DNA of 44,569 bases. Source: Chloroflexota bacterium (GTDB lineage Bacteria > Chloroflexota > Anaerolineae > Promineifilales > Promineifilaceae). Of the stretch, positions 1 through 8,329 are shown piece after piece (position 1 is the first letter of the stretch; each line of letters begins with the position of its first letter). The stretch lies in NCBI GenBank assembly GCA_017993775.1, contig JAGOMA010000044.1:1-44569 (forward strand). Direction: 5' to 3'. The notes under the pieces were generated by a model. It saw only the letters and a program-made list of their open reading frames with translations, was not told the DNA's origin and searched no databases. Position numbers and translations under genes: made by a program.

Positions 1-24
1 GTTCTGGAAGTCAATCCCCGCTAA
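1..24 (+). CDS. 3' tail of an upstream gene (possibly KH-domain protein KhpA)
   Basis: The first frame reads VLEVNPR followed by TAA at 22-24, ending 20 bases before the rimM start. In many bacteria khpA (a small KH-domain RNA-binding protein) sits between rpsP and rimM and ends in a short beta-strand tail, so the position fits. Seven residues cannot identify a family; this call rests on position only. Confidence 0.25.
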   Translation, partial: VLEVNPR

Positions 25-44
25 CAAGCGGAAATGGAGCCTCT

Positions 45-614
45 TTGACCAAGAAATCTGCTTCGCGTCAAGAGAAAAATGAGCAGCGAGGCTTGGTAGA
101 TTCTTCTGCCGAGCCTCGTTTTTTGGTGATTGGCGAAGTGGTGAAGCCACATGGCGTTCGCGGCGAAGTGCGTGTTTTGCCGCATACAGACGTGTTGGAG
201 CGCTTCACCTGGCTGGAAACCATTTACCTGGGGGAAGAAAACCCCCAGCCGGTTGGTGTAGAAATGGCCCGCCCGCACCAAAAAATCATCTTGCTAAAGC
301 TGGTCGGTTACGATGATCGTGACGCGGCCGAAACGTTGCGCGGCGTTTTGCTGCAAATCCCGGAAACCGAAGCCGTGCCGTTGGAAGAAGGAGAGTATTT
401 CCTCTTTCAGTTGGTCGGCTTAGAGGTTTTTAGTGACGATGGCCAAGAATTGGGCCGATTGACCCAGGTTTTAGAAACTGGGGCAAACAACGTCTTTGTG
501 GTTGCGGGGGTGGATGGGGAAATTTTGCTGCCGGACATAGACGATGTGATTTTGGACATTGATTTTGCCAACGGCCGTATGGTTGTCCATCTGCTGCCCG
601 GGCTGTTAGGCTAG
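45..614 (+). CDS. rimM: Ribosome maturation factor RimM
   Basis: RimM binds the 30S subunit through ribosomal protein S19 and assists maturation of the 16S rRNA 3' domain in the cytoplasm. The 189-residue product has a charged 22-residue lead, then the RimM N-terminal beta-barrel with the family signature VIGEVVKPHGVRGEVRV at about residues 28-44, and a C-terminal PRC-barrel-like half around EYFLFQLVGLEV and LLPDIDDVI. Length is normal (about 170-190). No ATG exists near the N-terminus. The start is a TTG with GGAG five bases upstream, which makes it plausible, although the frame stays open to the window edge. dprA follows after 193 bases. Identification is secure; the exact start is less so. 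Confidence 0.94.
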   Translation: MTKKSASRQEKNEQRGLVDSSAEPRFLVIGEVVKPHGVRGEVRVLPHTDVLERFTWLETIYLGEENPQPVGVEMARPHQKIILLKLVGYDDRDAAETLRGVLLQIPETEAVPLEEGEYFLFQLVGLEVFSDDGQELGRLTQVLETGANNVFVVAGVDGEILLPDIDDVILDIDFANGRMVVHLLPGLLG

Positions 615-807
615 CAGACCCACAAACCAATTTTGTTGGCAACGGGGGGGGCGGGGCTGTTTTGCCGGCTTGTTCCAACCAAAGCTCCCATTCTCTTGAC
701 AACCTCAATTCGACAGACCTGGCTTGCGCTCGCGTTTGCACCTCGTTCCGTTGTGTGCCGATATTTCTGAAATTGCCAAAGCCATTCCTGCATGGTATGT
801 TAGTTTT

Positions 808-1947
808 ATGTCTGATAAGAAATTCTGGCTCGGCTTTAATTTGGTAAAAGGGATTGGTCCGGCCAAAATGCAGGCTTTGCTGGATGCCTTCGATGGCGTC
901 GAAGCAGCCTGGATGGCCTCCGAACCCCAGTTGAAAAAACTCGGTTTTGATCAGCGCGCCATCAATAACCTACTGGAGGCGCGTTCAACCCTCAACTTAC
1001 AAGCAAGCCTGGAACTGGTAGAAAGAGGGGGCATACACCTCCTTACCTGGGATGACCCCGCCTACCCATCTTATTTGCGTGAGATTCCCACACCGCCGCC
1101 GGTGTTGTATCTGAAAGGCGACATTCGGGAAGTGGATCGGTTTGCTGTGGCCGTGGTTGGCACGCGGCGGCTGACGAGTTACGGCCGTCAGGTCACGCGT
1201 GATCTGGTGACCGGGCTGGTGAAAAATGGCGTCACCATCGTCAGCGGGTTGGCGCGGGGCATCGACGCTATCGCTCACAAGACGGCGCTGGAATTAGACG
1301 GCCGTACCCTGGCTGTCTTGGGTTCTGGCCTAGACTGCGTCTATCCCACCGAAAATCGCGCCCTCGCGCAGCAAATTGTGGCCGGGAAGGGCGCGGTTAT
1401 CAGCGAATACGGCCTGGGCGTGCAGCCGGAAGCCAAAAATTTTCCCCCTCGAAATCGAATCATCAGCGGGTTATCGCTAGGGGTGGTGGTTGTGGAAGCT
1501 GGCGAGCAGAGCGGCGCGCTGATTACGACCAAGTTTGCCGTCGAGCAAGACCGAGAAGTTTTCGCTGTGCCGGGCAATGTGACCAGCCCAGCCAGCCTGG
1601 GACCGAATCGACTCATTCAGCAGGGAGCCAAGCTGGTAACCTCGGTGGAAGATATTTTGGAAGAGTTGAATTTGCAGATGGTTGCGGAGCATACGGCCGT
1701 GCAGCTCGCCTTGCCAGAAACAACCGAAGAAGTTGCCCTCTACGCCCAGCTAACCGCCCAACCCGTTCACGTCGACGACTTAAGCCGGTCAACCGGTTTG
1801 CCCAGCCACGTTGTGAGCAGCACCCTCACGCTAATGGAACTAAAAGGCATGGTTCAACAAGTGGGCGGCATGAACTACGTATTAAGCCGCGAACCAAACC
1901 CAATTTACGAATTAAACCTCGATAAGGAACAAGGTGATTCATTATGA
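808..1947 (+). CDS. dprA: DNA-processing protein DprA/Smf
   Basis: DprA binds incoming single-stranded DNA in natural transformation and loads RecA. The 379-residue product has an N-terminal helix-hairpin-helix/SAM-like part (GFNLVKGIGPAKM), the Rossmann-like DNA_processg_A domain with VAVVGTRRLTSYGR, IVSGLARGIDAIAHK, VLGSGLDCVYP and FPPRNRIISGLS at about residues 112-300, and a C-terminal winged-helix DML1-like domain. An ATG 84 bases into the longer open frame (MSDKKFW) was chosen because family similarity begins there; the residues upstream look non-conserved. The stop overlaps the manC start as ATGA, suggesting translational coupling. An intact dprA suggests DNA uptake ability but does not prove it. 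Confidence 0.94.
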   Translation: MSDKKFWLGFNLVKGIGPAKMQALLDAFDGVEAAWMASEPQLKKLGFDQRAINNLLEARSTLNLQASLELVERGGIHLLTWDDPAYPSYLREIPTPPPVLYLKGDIREVDRFAVAVVGTRRLTSYGRQVTRDLVTGLVKNGVTIVSGLARGIDAIAHKTALELDGRTLAVLGSGLDCVYPTENRALAQQIVAGKGAVISEYGLGVQPEAKNFPPRNRIISGLSLGVVVVEAGEQSGALITTKFAVEQDREVFAVPGNVTSPASLGPNRLIQQGAKLVTSVEDILEELNLQMVAEHTAVQLALPETTEEVALYAQLTAQPVHVDDLSRSTGLPSHVVSSTLTLMELKGMVQQVGGMNYVLSREPNPIYELNLDKEQGDSL

Positions 1948-3035
1948 AACTCGTCATTTTTGCCGGTGGAAGTGGTCGACGCTTGTGGCCAATCAGTCGC
2001 CAAAAATCACCTAAACAGTTCGAGCCTATTTTGGGCGACCGTTCAACCCTTCAATTAGGTGTTGATCGAGTTTTAGCAGCCTATGGGGCGGAAAACATAT
2101 TTATTTCCACCAACGAAAAATATGTAAACCTGGTGCGTGAGCAACTGCCAGAACTGCCGCCGGAGAACATCATCGGCGAACCGGCGCGGCGCGATCTGGC
2201 GGCGGCCGTTGGCCTGGCATTAATGCATTTGGGACGCAGCGCCCAGTCGGCTGACGAACCTGTGGCTATTTTATGGGGCGACAATTACATGGATCAGGTG
2301 GCGACGTTCCGGCAGGTGTTGGCGGCGGCCGAAACTTTGCTGCACGAGCAGAAAGCCAAAATTCTTTTTATGGGCGAGACGCCCCGTTTTGCTAACGAAA
2401 ATTTGGGCTGGATTGGTCTTGGGGAAAAATTAGGCGAGGTGGGGGAACGGCCGTATTACCAATTTGCCTCACTCTCTTATCGTCCGCCCCTGGAGGCTTG
2501 CCGCCGAATGTTTGCGGAAAAGACACATGTGTGGAATACTGGCTACTTCGTGACAACTATTGGCTTTGTCCAGCAGCAGTACCAACAGCAGCAGCCGAAA
2601 ATTTGGCAGCAACTGTCCGAAATTGGCCAGACAATCGGCCTGCCCAATTACCTGGAAACCCTGCACCGCGTTTATCCGCAAATAGAGTCAATCAGTTTTG
2701 ACGATGCGATTTTACAATATATCGCCCCGACCGATGCGGCCGTGATCCACGGCAGCATGGGCTGGAGCGATCCTGGCACGCTTTATGCCCTCAAAGAAGC
2801 CATCAACCCCAATCAGGCCGATAATGTAACCCATGGCCTGGTTCTCACGGAAAAGGTCAGCGACTGTCTGATCTATAACTATGAGCCGGGAAAGCTTGTG
2901 GCCGTTGTTGGGGTAGAGGGCATGATTGTCGTGAATATGGGCGATGCCCTTCTGGTGGTGCATAAAGACCAGATTCCCCTGGTCAAACAAATGGTTAACG
3001 ATCTGGAAGGGACCAATCTAGAGAAATATAGCTGA
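1944..3035 (+). CDS. manC: Mannose-1-phosphate guanylyltransferase (GDP-mannose pyrophosphorylase)
   Basis: The enzyme makes GDP-mannose from mannose-1-phosphate and GTP for surface polysaccharides and glycolipids. The 363-residue product begins with the nucleotidyltransferase signature FAGGSGRRLWPISRQ (residues 6-20) followed by KSPKQF. It also shows WGDNYM in the position of the metal-binding Asp loop and WNTGYF in the sugar-binding region. The C-terminal cupin/mannose-6-phosphate isomerase domain of bifunctional AlgA/ManC proteins is absent, so it is the short monofunctional form, with a left-handed-helix-like tail (GLVLTEKVSDCLIYN). It overlaps dprA by four bases and lies six bases before topA, so the three are probably co-transcribed. 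Confidence 0.9.
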   Translation: MKLVIFAGGSGRRLWPISRQKSPKQFEPILGDRSTLQLGVDRVLAAYGAENIFISTNEKYVNLVREQLPELPPENIIGEPARRDLAAAVGLALMHLGRSAQSADEPVAILWGDNYMDQVATFRQVLAAAETLLHEQKAKILFMGETPRFANENLGWIGLGEKLGEVGERPYYQFASLSYRPPLEACRRMFAEKTHVWNTGYFVTTIGFVQQQYQQQQPKIWQQLSEIGQTIGLPNYLETLHRVYPQIESISFDDAILQYIAPTDAAVIHGSMGWSDPGTLYALKEAINPNQADNVTHGLVLTEKVSDCLIYNYEPGKLVAVVGVEGMIVVNMGDALLVVHKDQIPLVKQMVNDLEGTNLEKYS

Positions 3036-3041
3036 CGACGT

Positions 3042-5525
3042 ATGACAGAAGAACAAAATTTAGAAGGCTACTGCCTTAAATGTAAAGAAAAGCGGATGAT
3101 CGAATCACCGCAAGCGGAATGGGCTAGCAATGGATCGCCCGCGACTCGTGGCGTGTGTGCGGTTTGTGGGGGAACGATCTATCGCCGCGGCCTGACTGCG
3201 GCCCATGAGTCTCTGCCCAAACCGGAAGTGCAACCGGCGGCCAAAAAGAAGGGTGGCAAAAAAGCAGCGACCAAAAAATCCGCCAAAGCGAAAAAATCAA
3301 CCAAAACAACTACCAGCGCGGCAAAAATCAAAGCCGCCAAAGCGACGACCAGCAAGGCGACACTCCCAACCGGTCCGCTGTCTGGCAAGCTGGTGATTGT
3401 GGAATCCCCGGCGAAGGCCAAGACAATCGGCCGTTATCTGGGACGTGGCTACACGGTGAAATCGAGTGTGGGCCATGTACGTGATTTGCTGAAATCGCGG
3501 CTGAGCGTGGATGTGGAAAATGGGTTTGCGCCGGAATATCGCGTGCCAAATGACAAGCGTAAACTGGTGAAGGAACTCGCGGAAGCGGCAGCCAGAGCGA
3601 AGGAAATTTATCTGGCTACCGACCCGGACCGCGAAGGCGAAGCGATTGCCTGGCATGTTTTAGAATCGGCGGAAATGGACCCGAAGCGGACGCGGCGCGT
3701 GGTTTTCCAGGAGATTACCAAGCCGGCGGTGCAGGCGGCGTTTGAAAACCCGCGGGAAATCGACATGGGCCGGGTGGATGCGCAGCAGGCGCGGCGTATT
3801 TTGGACCGGTTGGTGGGGTATAAACTCAGTCCGCTGCTGTGGCGTAAGGTGCGTGGCCGGTTATCGGCTGGGCGCGTGCAGTCTGTGGCGGTGCGGCTGG
3901 TGGTGGAGCGCGAGCGCGAGATTGACCAGTTTGTGCCGGAAGAGTATTGGACGCTGGCGGCGGAGTTGAGCCAGGATAAGTATAAGAAGAAGGGTGAACG
4001 GCCGTTTTTCCTGGCCAAGCTCTTTAAATATTTGGGCGAGGACCCGGTCCTGACCAGCGAAACTGATGTGCTGCCGCATATTGATGCCCTGGAGACGGCG
4101 CATTGGCAGGTGGGCGAAGTACGTCTGGGCACGCGCATACGCCGCCCGGCAGCCCCCTTTACTACCAGTACGATGCAGCAGGAAGCGTCGCGCAAACTGG
4201 GCTTTGGCACGACCAAAACCATGCGTGTGGCGCAGCAGTTGTACGAAGGCGTAGACCTGGACGATGCTGACGGCGCGGTCGGTCTGATTACCTACATGCG
4301 TACCGACAGCGTGAACGTATCGACGGAAGCGCAGAAAGAAGCGCAGGCGTACATTTTGCAGTATTACGGCGAAAATTATACGCCGGAGACCCCGCCCATC
4401 TATAAAACGCGTTCCAAGACGGCGCAGGAAGCCCACGAAGCGGTGCGCCCAACGGCCGTCATGCGCACACCTAAAGCCGTTAAGTCCTACCTGTCGCGGG
4501 ATCAGTACCGGTTGTACCAGCTTGTTTGGGACCGGTTTGTAGCCAGCCAGATGTCGCCGGCGGTGTACGATACGGTGTCGTCGGATATTTGGGCTGGTGA
4601 TGAGAAGGTGGCTGCGGTGGAACGGCCGTATCTATTCCGCGCAACCGGTTCTTCTTTGCGTTTCCCTGGTTTTCTGGCCTTGTACGAGGAAACCGAGCCG
4701 CAAGATCGGCCTAGCGAAAACGGTGAAGCCCGCGTACCGGCGGATTTGGCCGAAGGCGAGTTGATTGACTTGCTGCGACTGCTGCCGGAACAACATTTCA
4801 CCCAGGCGCCGCCCCGTTTTTCGGAGGCGACCTTGGTGCGCGAGTTGGAGGAGAACGGCATTGGCCGCCCAAGTACCTATGCCTCCATCATTTCTACGAT
4901 TCAGGCTCGCGGGTATGTTGAAGTGGTGGACAAACGCCTTCAGCCGACCGAAACCGGGCAGATCGTGAATGATATTTTGGTGGAGTATTTCCCGAACATT
5001 TTGTCTGTGGACTTTACGGCACGGTTGGAAGATGAACTGGATGAAATTGCCGAAGGCAAAGCTTGGGTCCCGGTGATTGCCGGTTTTTACGGCCGTTTTG
5101 AAGAAAACCTGGAAAAAGCCGACAAGGCCATTCCTAAAATTGAACTGAAAAAAGAGCAGGAGTTTGTAGGGCGGGAGTGCCCGGATTGTGGCAAACCGTT
5201 GGTGTATCGGGAAGGGCGGTACGGCCGTTTTATTGGCTGCTCCAACTTCCCAAGCTGTCGCTTTACGGAACAAATCCTGGTGAAGCTGGGCATCCCTTGC
5301 CCGCGTGATGGGGGCGACCTGATCGAGAAGCGGACGCGGAAGGGGCGGGTGTTTTTTGGCTGCGCCAATTACCCGGAATGCGACTGGACGAGTTGGAAAC
5401 GGCCGTTAAAACAGCCGTGTCGCGTTTGTGGTGGTCTGTTGGTCCAACTGAACAACGAAACGGCTGAGTGTACCAAGTGCGCCACGCAGCAGCCGATTAT
5501 TCAGGAGCCTGTGGCTACGCCATAG
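3042..5525 (+). CDS. topA: DNA topoisomerase I (type IA) with N-terminal zinc ribbon
   Basis: TopA relaxes negative supercoils through a 5'-phosphotyrosine intermediate. Layout of the 827 residues: an N-terminal CxxC...CxxC zinc-ribbon (CLKC at about 11, CAVC at about 39; DUF5679-like); a Lys/Ala-rich basic linker at about 65-108; the Toprim domain from KLVIVESPAKAKTIGRYLG with DPDREGEAIAWH; the type IA core with the catalytic Tyr418 in GLITYMRTDS; and three C-terminal Cys4 zinc fingers (CPDC/CSNFPSC, CPRD/CANYPEC, CRVC/CTKC). Most bacterial TopA proteins lack the N-terminal ribbon and histone-like linker, which is a recurrent Chloroflexota variation. It is last in the rimM-dprA-manC-topA run and is followed by a terminator. 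Confidence 0.97.
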   Translation: MTEEQNLEGYCLKCKEKRMIESPQAEWASNGSPATRGVCAVCGGTIYRRGLTAAHESLPKPEVQPAAKKKGGKKAATKKSAKAKKSTKTTTSAAKIKAAKATTSKATLPTGPLSGKLVIVESPAKAKTIGRYLGRGYTVKSSVGHVRDLLKSRLSVDVENGFAPEYRVPNDKRKLVKELAEAAARAKEIYLATDPDREGEAIAWHVLESAEMDPKRTRRVVFQEITKPAVQAAFENPREIDMGRVDAQQARRILDRLVGYKLSPLLWRKVRGRLSAGRVQSVAVRLVVEREREIDQFVPEEYWTLAAELSQDKYKKKGERPFFLAKLFKYLGEDPVLTSETDVLPHIDALETAHWQVGEVRLGTRIRRPAAPFTTSTMQQEASRKLGFGTTKTMRVAQQLYEGVDLDDADGAVGLITYMRTDSVNVSTEAQKEAQAYILQYYGENYTPETPPIYKTRSKTAQEAHEAVRPTAVMRTPKAVKSYLSRDQYRLYQLVWDRFVASQMSPAVYDTVSSDIWAGDEKVAAVERPYLFRATGSSLRFPGFLALYEETEPQDRPSENGEARVPADLAEGELIDLLRLLPEQHFTQAPPRFSEATLVRELEENGIGRPSTYASIISTIQARGYVEVVDKRLQPTETGQIVNDILVEYFPNILSVDFTARLEDELDEIAEGKAWVPVIAGFYGRFEENLEKADKAIPKIELKKEQEFVGRECPDCGKPLVYREGRYGRFIGCSNFPSCRFTEQILVKLGIPCPRDGGDLIEKRTRKGRVFFGCANYPECDWTSWKRPLKQPCRVCGGLLVQLNNETAECTKCATQQPIIQEPVATP

Positions 5526-5554
5526 CGAGCAGGAAGTTCTCAGAAATTAATTCT

Positions 5555-5589
5555 AAATCCCGGAAAACTCATCTTTTCGGGATTTTTTT
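5555..5589. terminator. Rho-independent terminator after topA
   Basis: AATCCCGGAAAA pairs with TTTTCGGGATT across a six-base loop, with one bulged base, followed by seven T on the + strand. It lies 30 bases after the topA stop. On the opposite strand it overlaps the last bases of the converging kinase gene, so it probably works mainly for topA. Confidence 0.8.
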
Positions 5590-8311
5590 ATTCATCTAGA
5601 GGCCAAACGCCAAAATCTTGAAAATCGGTTTGTTGATCGACTATCTCGTTGTCTTTATAGAAGCCAGTTGCCACGGCTACTTGACCGCTTAAGGTGCGAC
5701 CAGACAAATCTAGCGTGGTGATGAACTGGTCGTTTACGAAGAAGTACCCCTGGTAATCTTTCGCAATTAGTAGGATTTGATTGCGTCCGTAAGTGGTTGT
5801 GTCGAGGTTGTTTAATTCACCCTGGTCAACGTTAATATCGCGGCCACCCTGGCGTAAGTTTAGCGCCCAAGTGTTTTGGGATAGGAAGACGAGGTGGTAG
5901 GACTCGTTTGTGTCGCGATTGCGGCGAAATATAAACCCATAATCCCAACTCCCAGTTGTCAGTGGATAAGGGTTACTAAAGACAGCTTGTGTAATGAAGT
6001 TTTGGAGATTTGCATCATCAGCCACGAGGATTTCGATGGAGTTGTCATCATCGTGCAGCAGGCTTCCTGATTTAGTAAAAGAAATAGACTGTGCATTTGC
6101 GGCTTGCAAAATGTTGCGGGCGGTGATTTTGCCGCTAACGGCCGTGGCTGTAGCAAAGTTAGAAACGGCCGTGGCAGTAGCACGTTGTTGGATGAGCAAT
6201 AGATCGTTGGCATTGGTGGCGCGGAGAACAAACTTTTGAACACGCGTAGTATAGCCGTTTACTTCATGTCCATTAAAAAAGCCTGTCCCGGTTTGGATGT
6301 TGCCAGGCCCATCGGTAATCGATTCCAGGCGGAGTTGAGTGATCGGGTAGCCGTTCAAAAGCAAATAGCCTGAGTTGTCTTCGGCAATCAGGGTCAAATG
6401 GTTGTAACCGCCTGGCTTGGTATCGAGTACACCATACTCTATATCCCCTTTCATTGAATACTGAGCAACTGGTTCTCCATCGTACCAGAAATCTAAAAAC
6501 CAATAGCCCAGCCCTGCGCCATTGGTGGATACGCCCACGCGCCATTGCCGCTGATGGTCATCGGGGTTATTACGAAAAATAAAGCCAATATCCCAATCAT
6601 GAAAGACGGCGCTGTAGGGGTTAAAAAACTGGGCTTCGGCGACAAAGTTTTCCAGGTCGGCGTTTTGGACGAGGTATGTGGAGACGTAGTCATCGGTGCT
6701 GTGGTTTAGTTGGTGATCCTCGATCTCGTAATGATTGGCTTGAGCCTGCGCCAGGAGAGTATTGATGTTTGCGCGCATGGCTACGGAAGTACCGGTTGCC
6801 TTGGCTTGCGCAGTGGCTGTGCCTGAAAGTTGTGTACGAGCAACGGCCGTTGCCGCTTCTTGCGTGCGTCGTACCGAGAGGCGATAGGCATCCTGGGTTA
6901 ATCCCAGGGCGGTTTCTGTTCCTTCTGTGGCTTGTGTTTCACGTAGGCCGTTGGTTATGAATCTCGTTTGATCTTCGGTGATGACCTTTGGGATGGGTTT
7001 AAAAACCGCGAAACCAAGAACCAAAATTAGGACGCTCAGAATAATAATTGCCGCCATATTTATCCAGAATTCGTTGATAGCGATTGGTCGCTGGGCAAAA
7101 AGAAGAATTTTTTGCCATAGGTTAGAGGATTGTTCTGTTGGTGGAGAAGCTGAGGGCGTTTTTTCTGGCGTCCTGGTTGTTTCGACGGTTGATGGGGTTG
7201 TAATCGGGGTTGGAAGGGTATTGTTCGGGTTATAAAAGTTATCCAGGTGTGTTGTGGCCCGTCTGGCAACCTGGGAATTTTCGTCCTTAGCCAGTCTGGT
7301 TAGGGCCATTAGGGCTGGGATGAGTAAGTTATTGTCGGGTGCATATAACAAAGATTCAAGTTTACGGGCGGCTCCGGCTCGCACTTCTGCCTGGTCGCTG
7401 ATTAGCTCTTGTTGCAGATGGATGGGAAGTAGATTGGTGGTTACCAGACCGGGCCAGGAATCTTCAGAAAGAGGCGACAATTGTCGGGCAAGAACGGCCG
7501 TTTTCAAAAAAATTTCTGCCAAATCTCGTGCATGGAGGTAACGATTTTCCGGGTCTTTGTCCATTGCTCTAGCGACGATTGGGGCGAAATCTTTTGGTAG
7601 ATGGGGATCGATATCTAGAATGCTGGGTACGGGAGCAAGAATGTGAGCCATTATTTGCTGCACGTGATTGTTTTCGGCAGGAAATGGCACCTGGTGGGTC
7701 ATCATTTCAAATAGCACAATTCCCAGGGAATAAATGTCGGAACGGCCGTCTACCTCTTTGCCACCATCAGCTTGTTCAGGACTCATGTATGCTGGCGTGC
7801 CAATAATTGCTTCTGTGGTGAGTCCTTGCCGCGACTCGCGCAGTTTAGCAATGCCAAAATCAGACAAATAGGCATTGCCTTCGGCATCAAAAAGGATGTT
7901 ACTTGGTTTAATATCTCGATGAATGATGCCGTGGGAATGGGCTTTATCTAGCGCTTCTGACACGCGAAATAGCACGCGAGCGATGAGCGGGATGGGCAGA
8001 GGGCCGCCAGCCAATTGTTTGGTTAAAGAGCCTTGTTGCATATACCGCATCACCAAGAAAGGAAAGCCTTTGTCTTGCCCGTAATCGTAAATTGGTACAA
8101 TGGCGAAGTGTTCAAGTTTGGCCAGGATGCGGGCTTCATTTTGAAAACGCGTAATAAACTTTTGGTCGTGGGTGAATTGTTGCGGTAAAACTTTTAATGC
8201 GACTTCGCGCGCCATCTTCTGATCATAGGCCAGATAAACTGTGGCCATCCCGCCGCGGTCGATTTCTTGGATGACTTGGTAGTGCCCGATCATTTGGTTG
8301 GATTCCATCAT
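5588..8311 (-). CDS. Membrane Ser/Thr protein kinase with tandem ectodomains
   Basis: Eukaryotic-type (PknB-like) kinase. The catalytic domain spans about residues 10-275 with the glycine loop DRGGMATVYLA, VALKVL lysine, HRDIKPSNILF catalytic loop, SDFGIAKL and GTPAYMSPEQ activation segment, all intact. A HEAT-like stretch and a Pro/Thr-rich linker follow. One membrane helix sits at about 417-442 (AAIIILSVLILVLGFAVF). The outer part has an Ala/Thr-rich (coiled-coil-like) segment and two homologous beta-rich domains sharing the pattern (W)D(I/Y)GFIFR-N, about 190 residues each, resembling concanavalin-like folds. There are no PASTA repeats, so the ligand is unknown. Alternative ATG codons lie at 8311 and 8308, with GGGAG upstream. 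It is last in a kinase-GH3-kinase operon, 18 bases after the GH3 stop. Confidence 0.9.
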   Translation of the reverse strand: MMESNQMIGHYQVIQEIDRGGMATVYLAYDQKMAREVALKVLPQQFTHDQKFITRFQNEARILAKLEHFAIVPIYDYGQDKGFPFLVMRYMQQGSLTKQLAGGPLPIPLIARVLFRVSEALDKAHSHGIIHRDIKPSNILFDAEGNAYLSDFGIAKLRESRQGLTTEAIIGTPAYMSPEQADGGKEVDGRSDIYSLGIVLFEMMTHQVPFPAENNHVQQIMAHILAPVPSILDIDPHLPKDFAPIVARAMDKDPENRYLHARDLAEIFLKTAVLARQLSPLSEDSWPGLVTTNLLPIHLQQELISDQAEVRAGAARKLESLLYAPDNNLLIPALMALTRLAKDENSQVARRATTHLDNFYNPNNTLPTPITTPSTVETTRTPEKTPSASPPTEQSSNLWQKILLFAQRPIAINEFWINMAAIIILSVLILVLGFAVFKPIPKVITEDQTRFITNGLRETQATEGTETALGLTQDAYRLSVRRTQEAATAVARTQLSGTATAQAKATGTSVAMRANINTLLAQAQANHYEIEDHQLNHSTDDYVSTYLVQNADLENFVAEAQFFNPYSAVFHDWDIGFIFRNNPDDHQRQWRVGVSTNGAGLGYWFLDFWYDGEPVAQYSMKGDIEYGVLDTKPGGYNHLTLIAEDNSGYLLLNGYPITQLRLESITDGPGNIQTGTGFFNGHEVNGYTTRVQKFVLRATNANDLLLIQQRATATAVSNFATATAVSGKITARNILQAANAQSISFTKSGSLLHDDDNSIEILVADDANLQNFITQAVFSNPYPLTTGSWDYGFIFRRNRDTNESYHLVFLSQNTWALNLRQGGRDINVDQGELNNLDTTTYGRNQILLIAKDYQGYFFVNDQFITTLDLSGRTLSGQVAVATGFYKDNEIVDQQTDFQDFGVWPLDE

Positions 8312-8329
8312 CAACTCCCTGTTAAGCTA

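Noticed and set aside
724..807. A 28-codon extension of DprA
   Set aside because: It lacks family similarity; the ATG at 808 precedes the conserved start.
3608..5368. Long - strand frames opposite topA (for example 3608-4222, 3861-4436, 4632-5273)
   Set aside because: They are antisense shadows of a strongly conserved gene in high-GC codons, with biased Arg/Ser composition.
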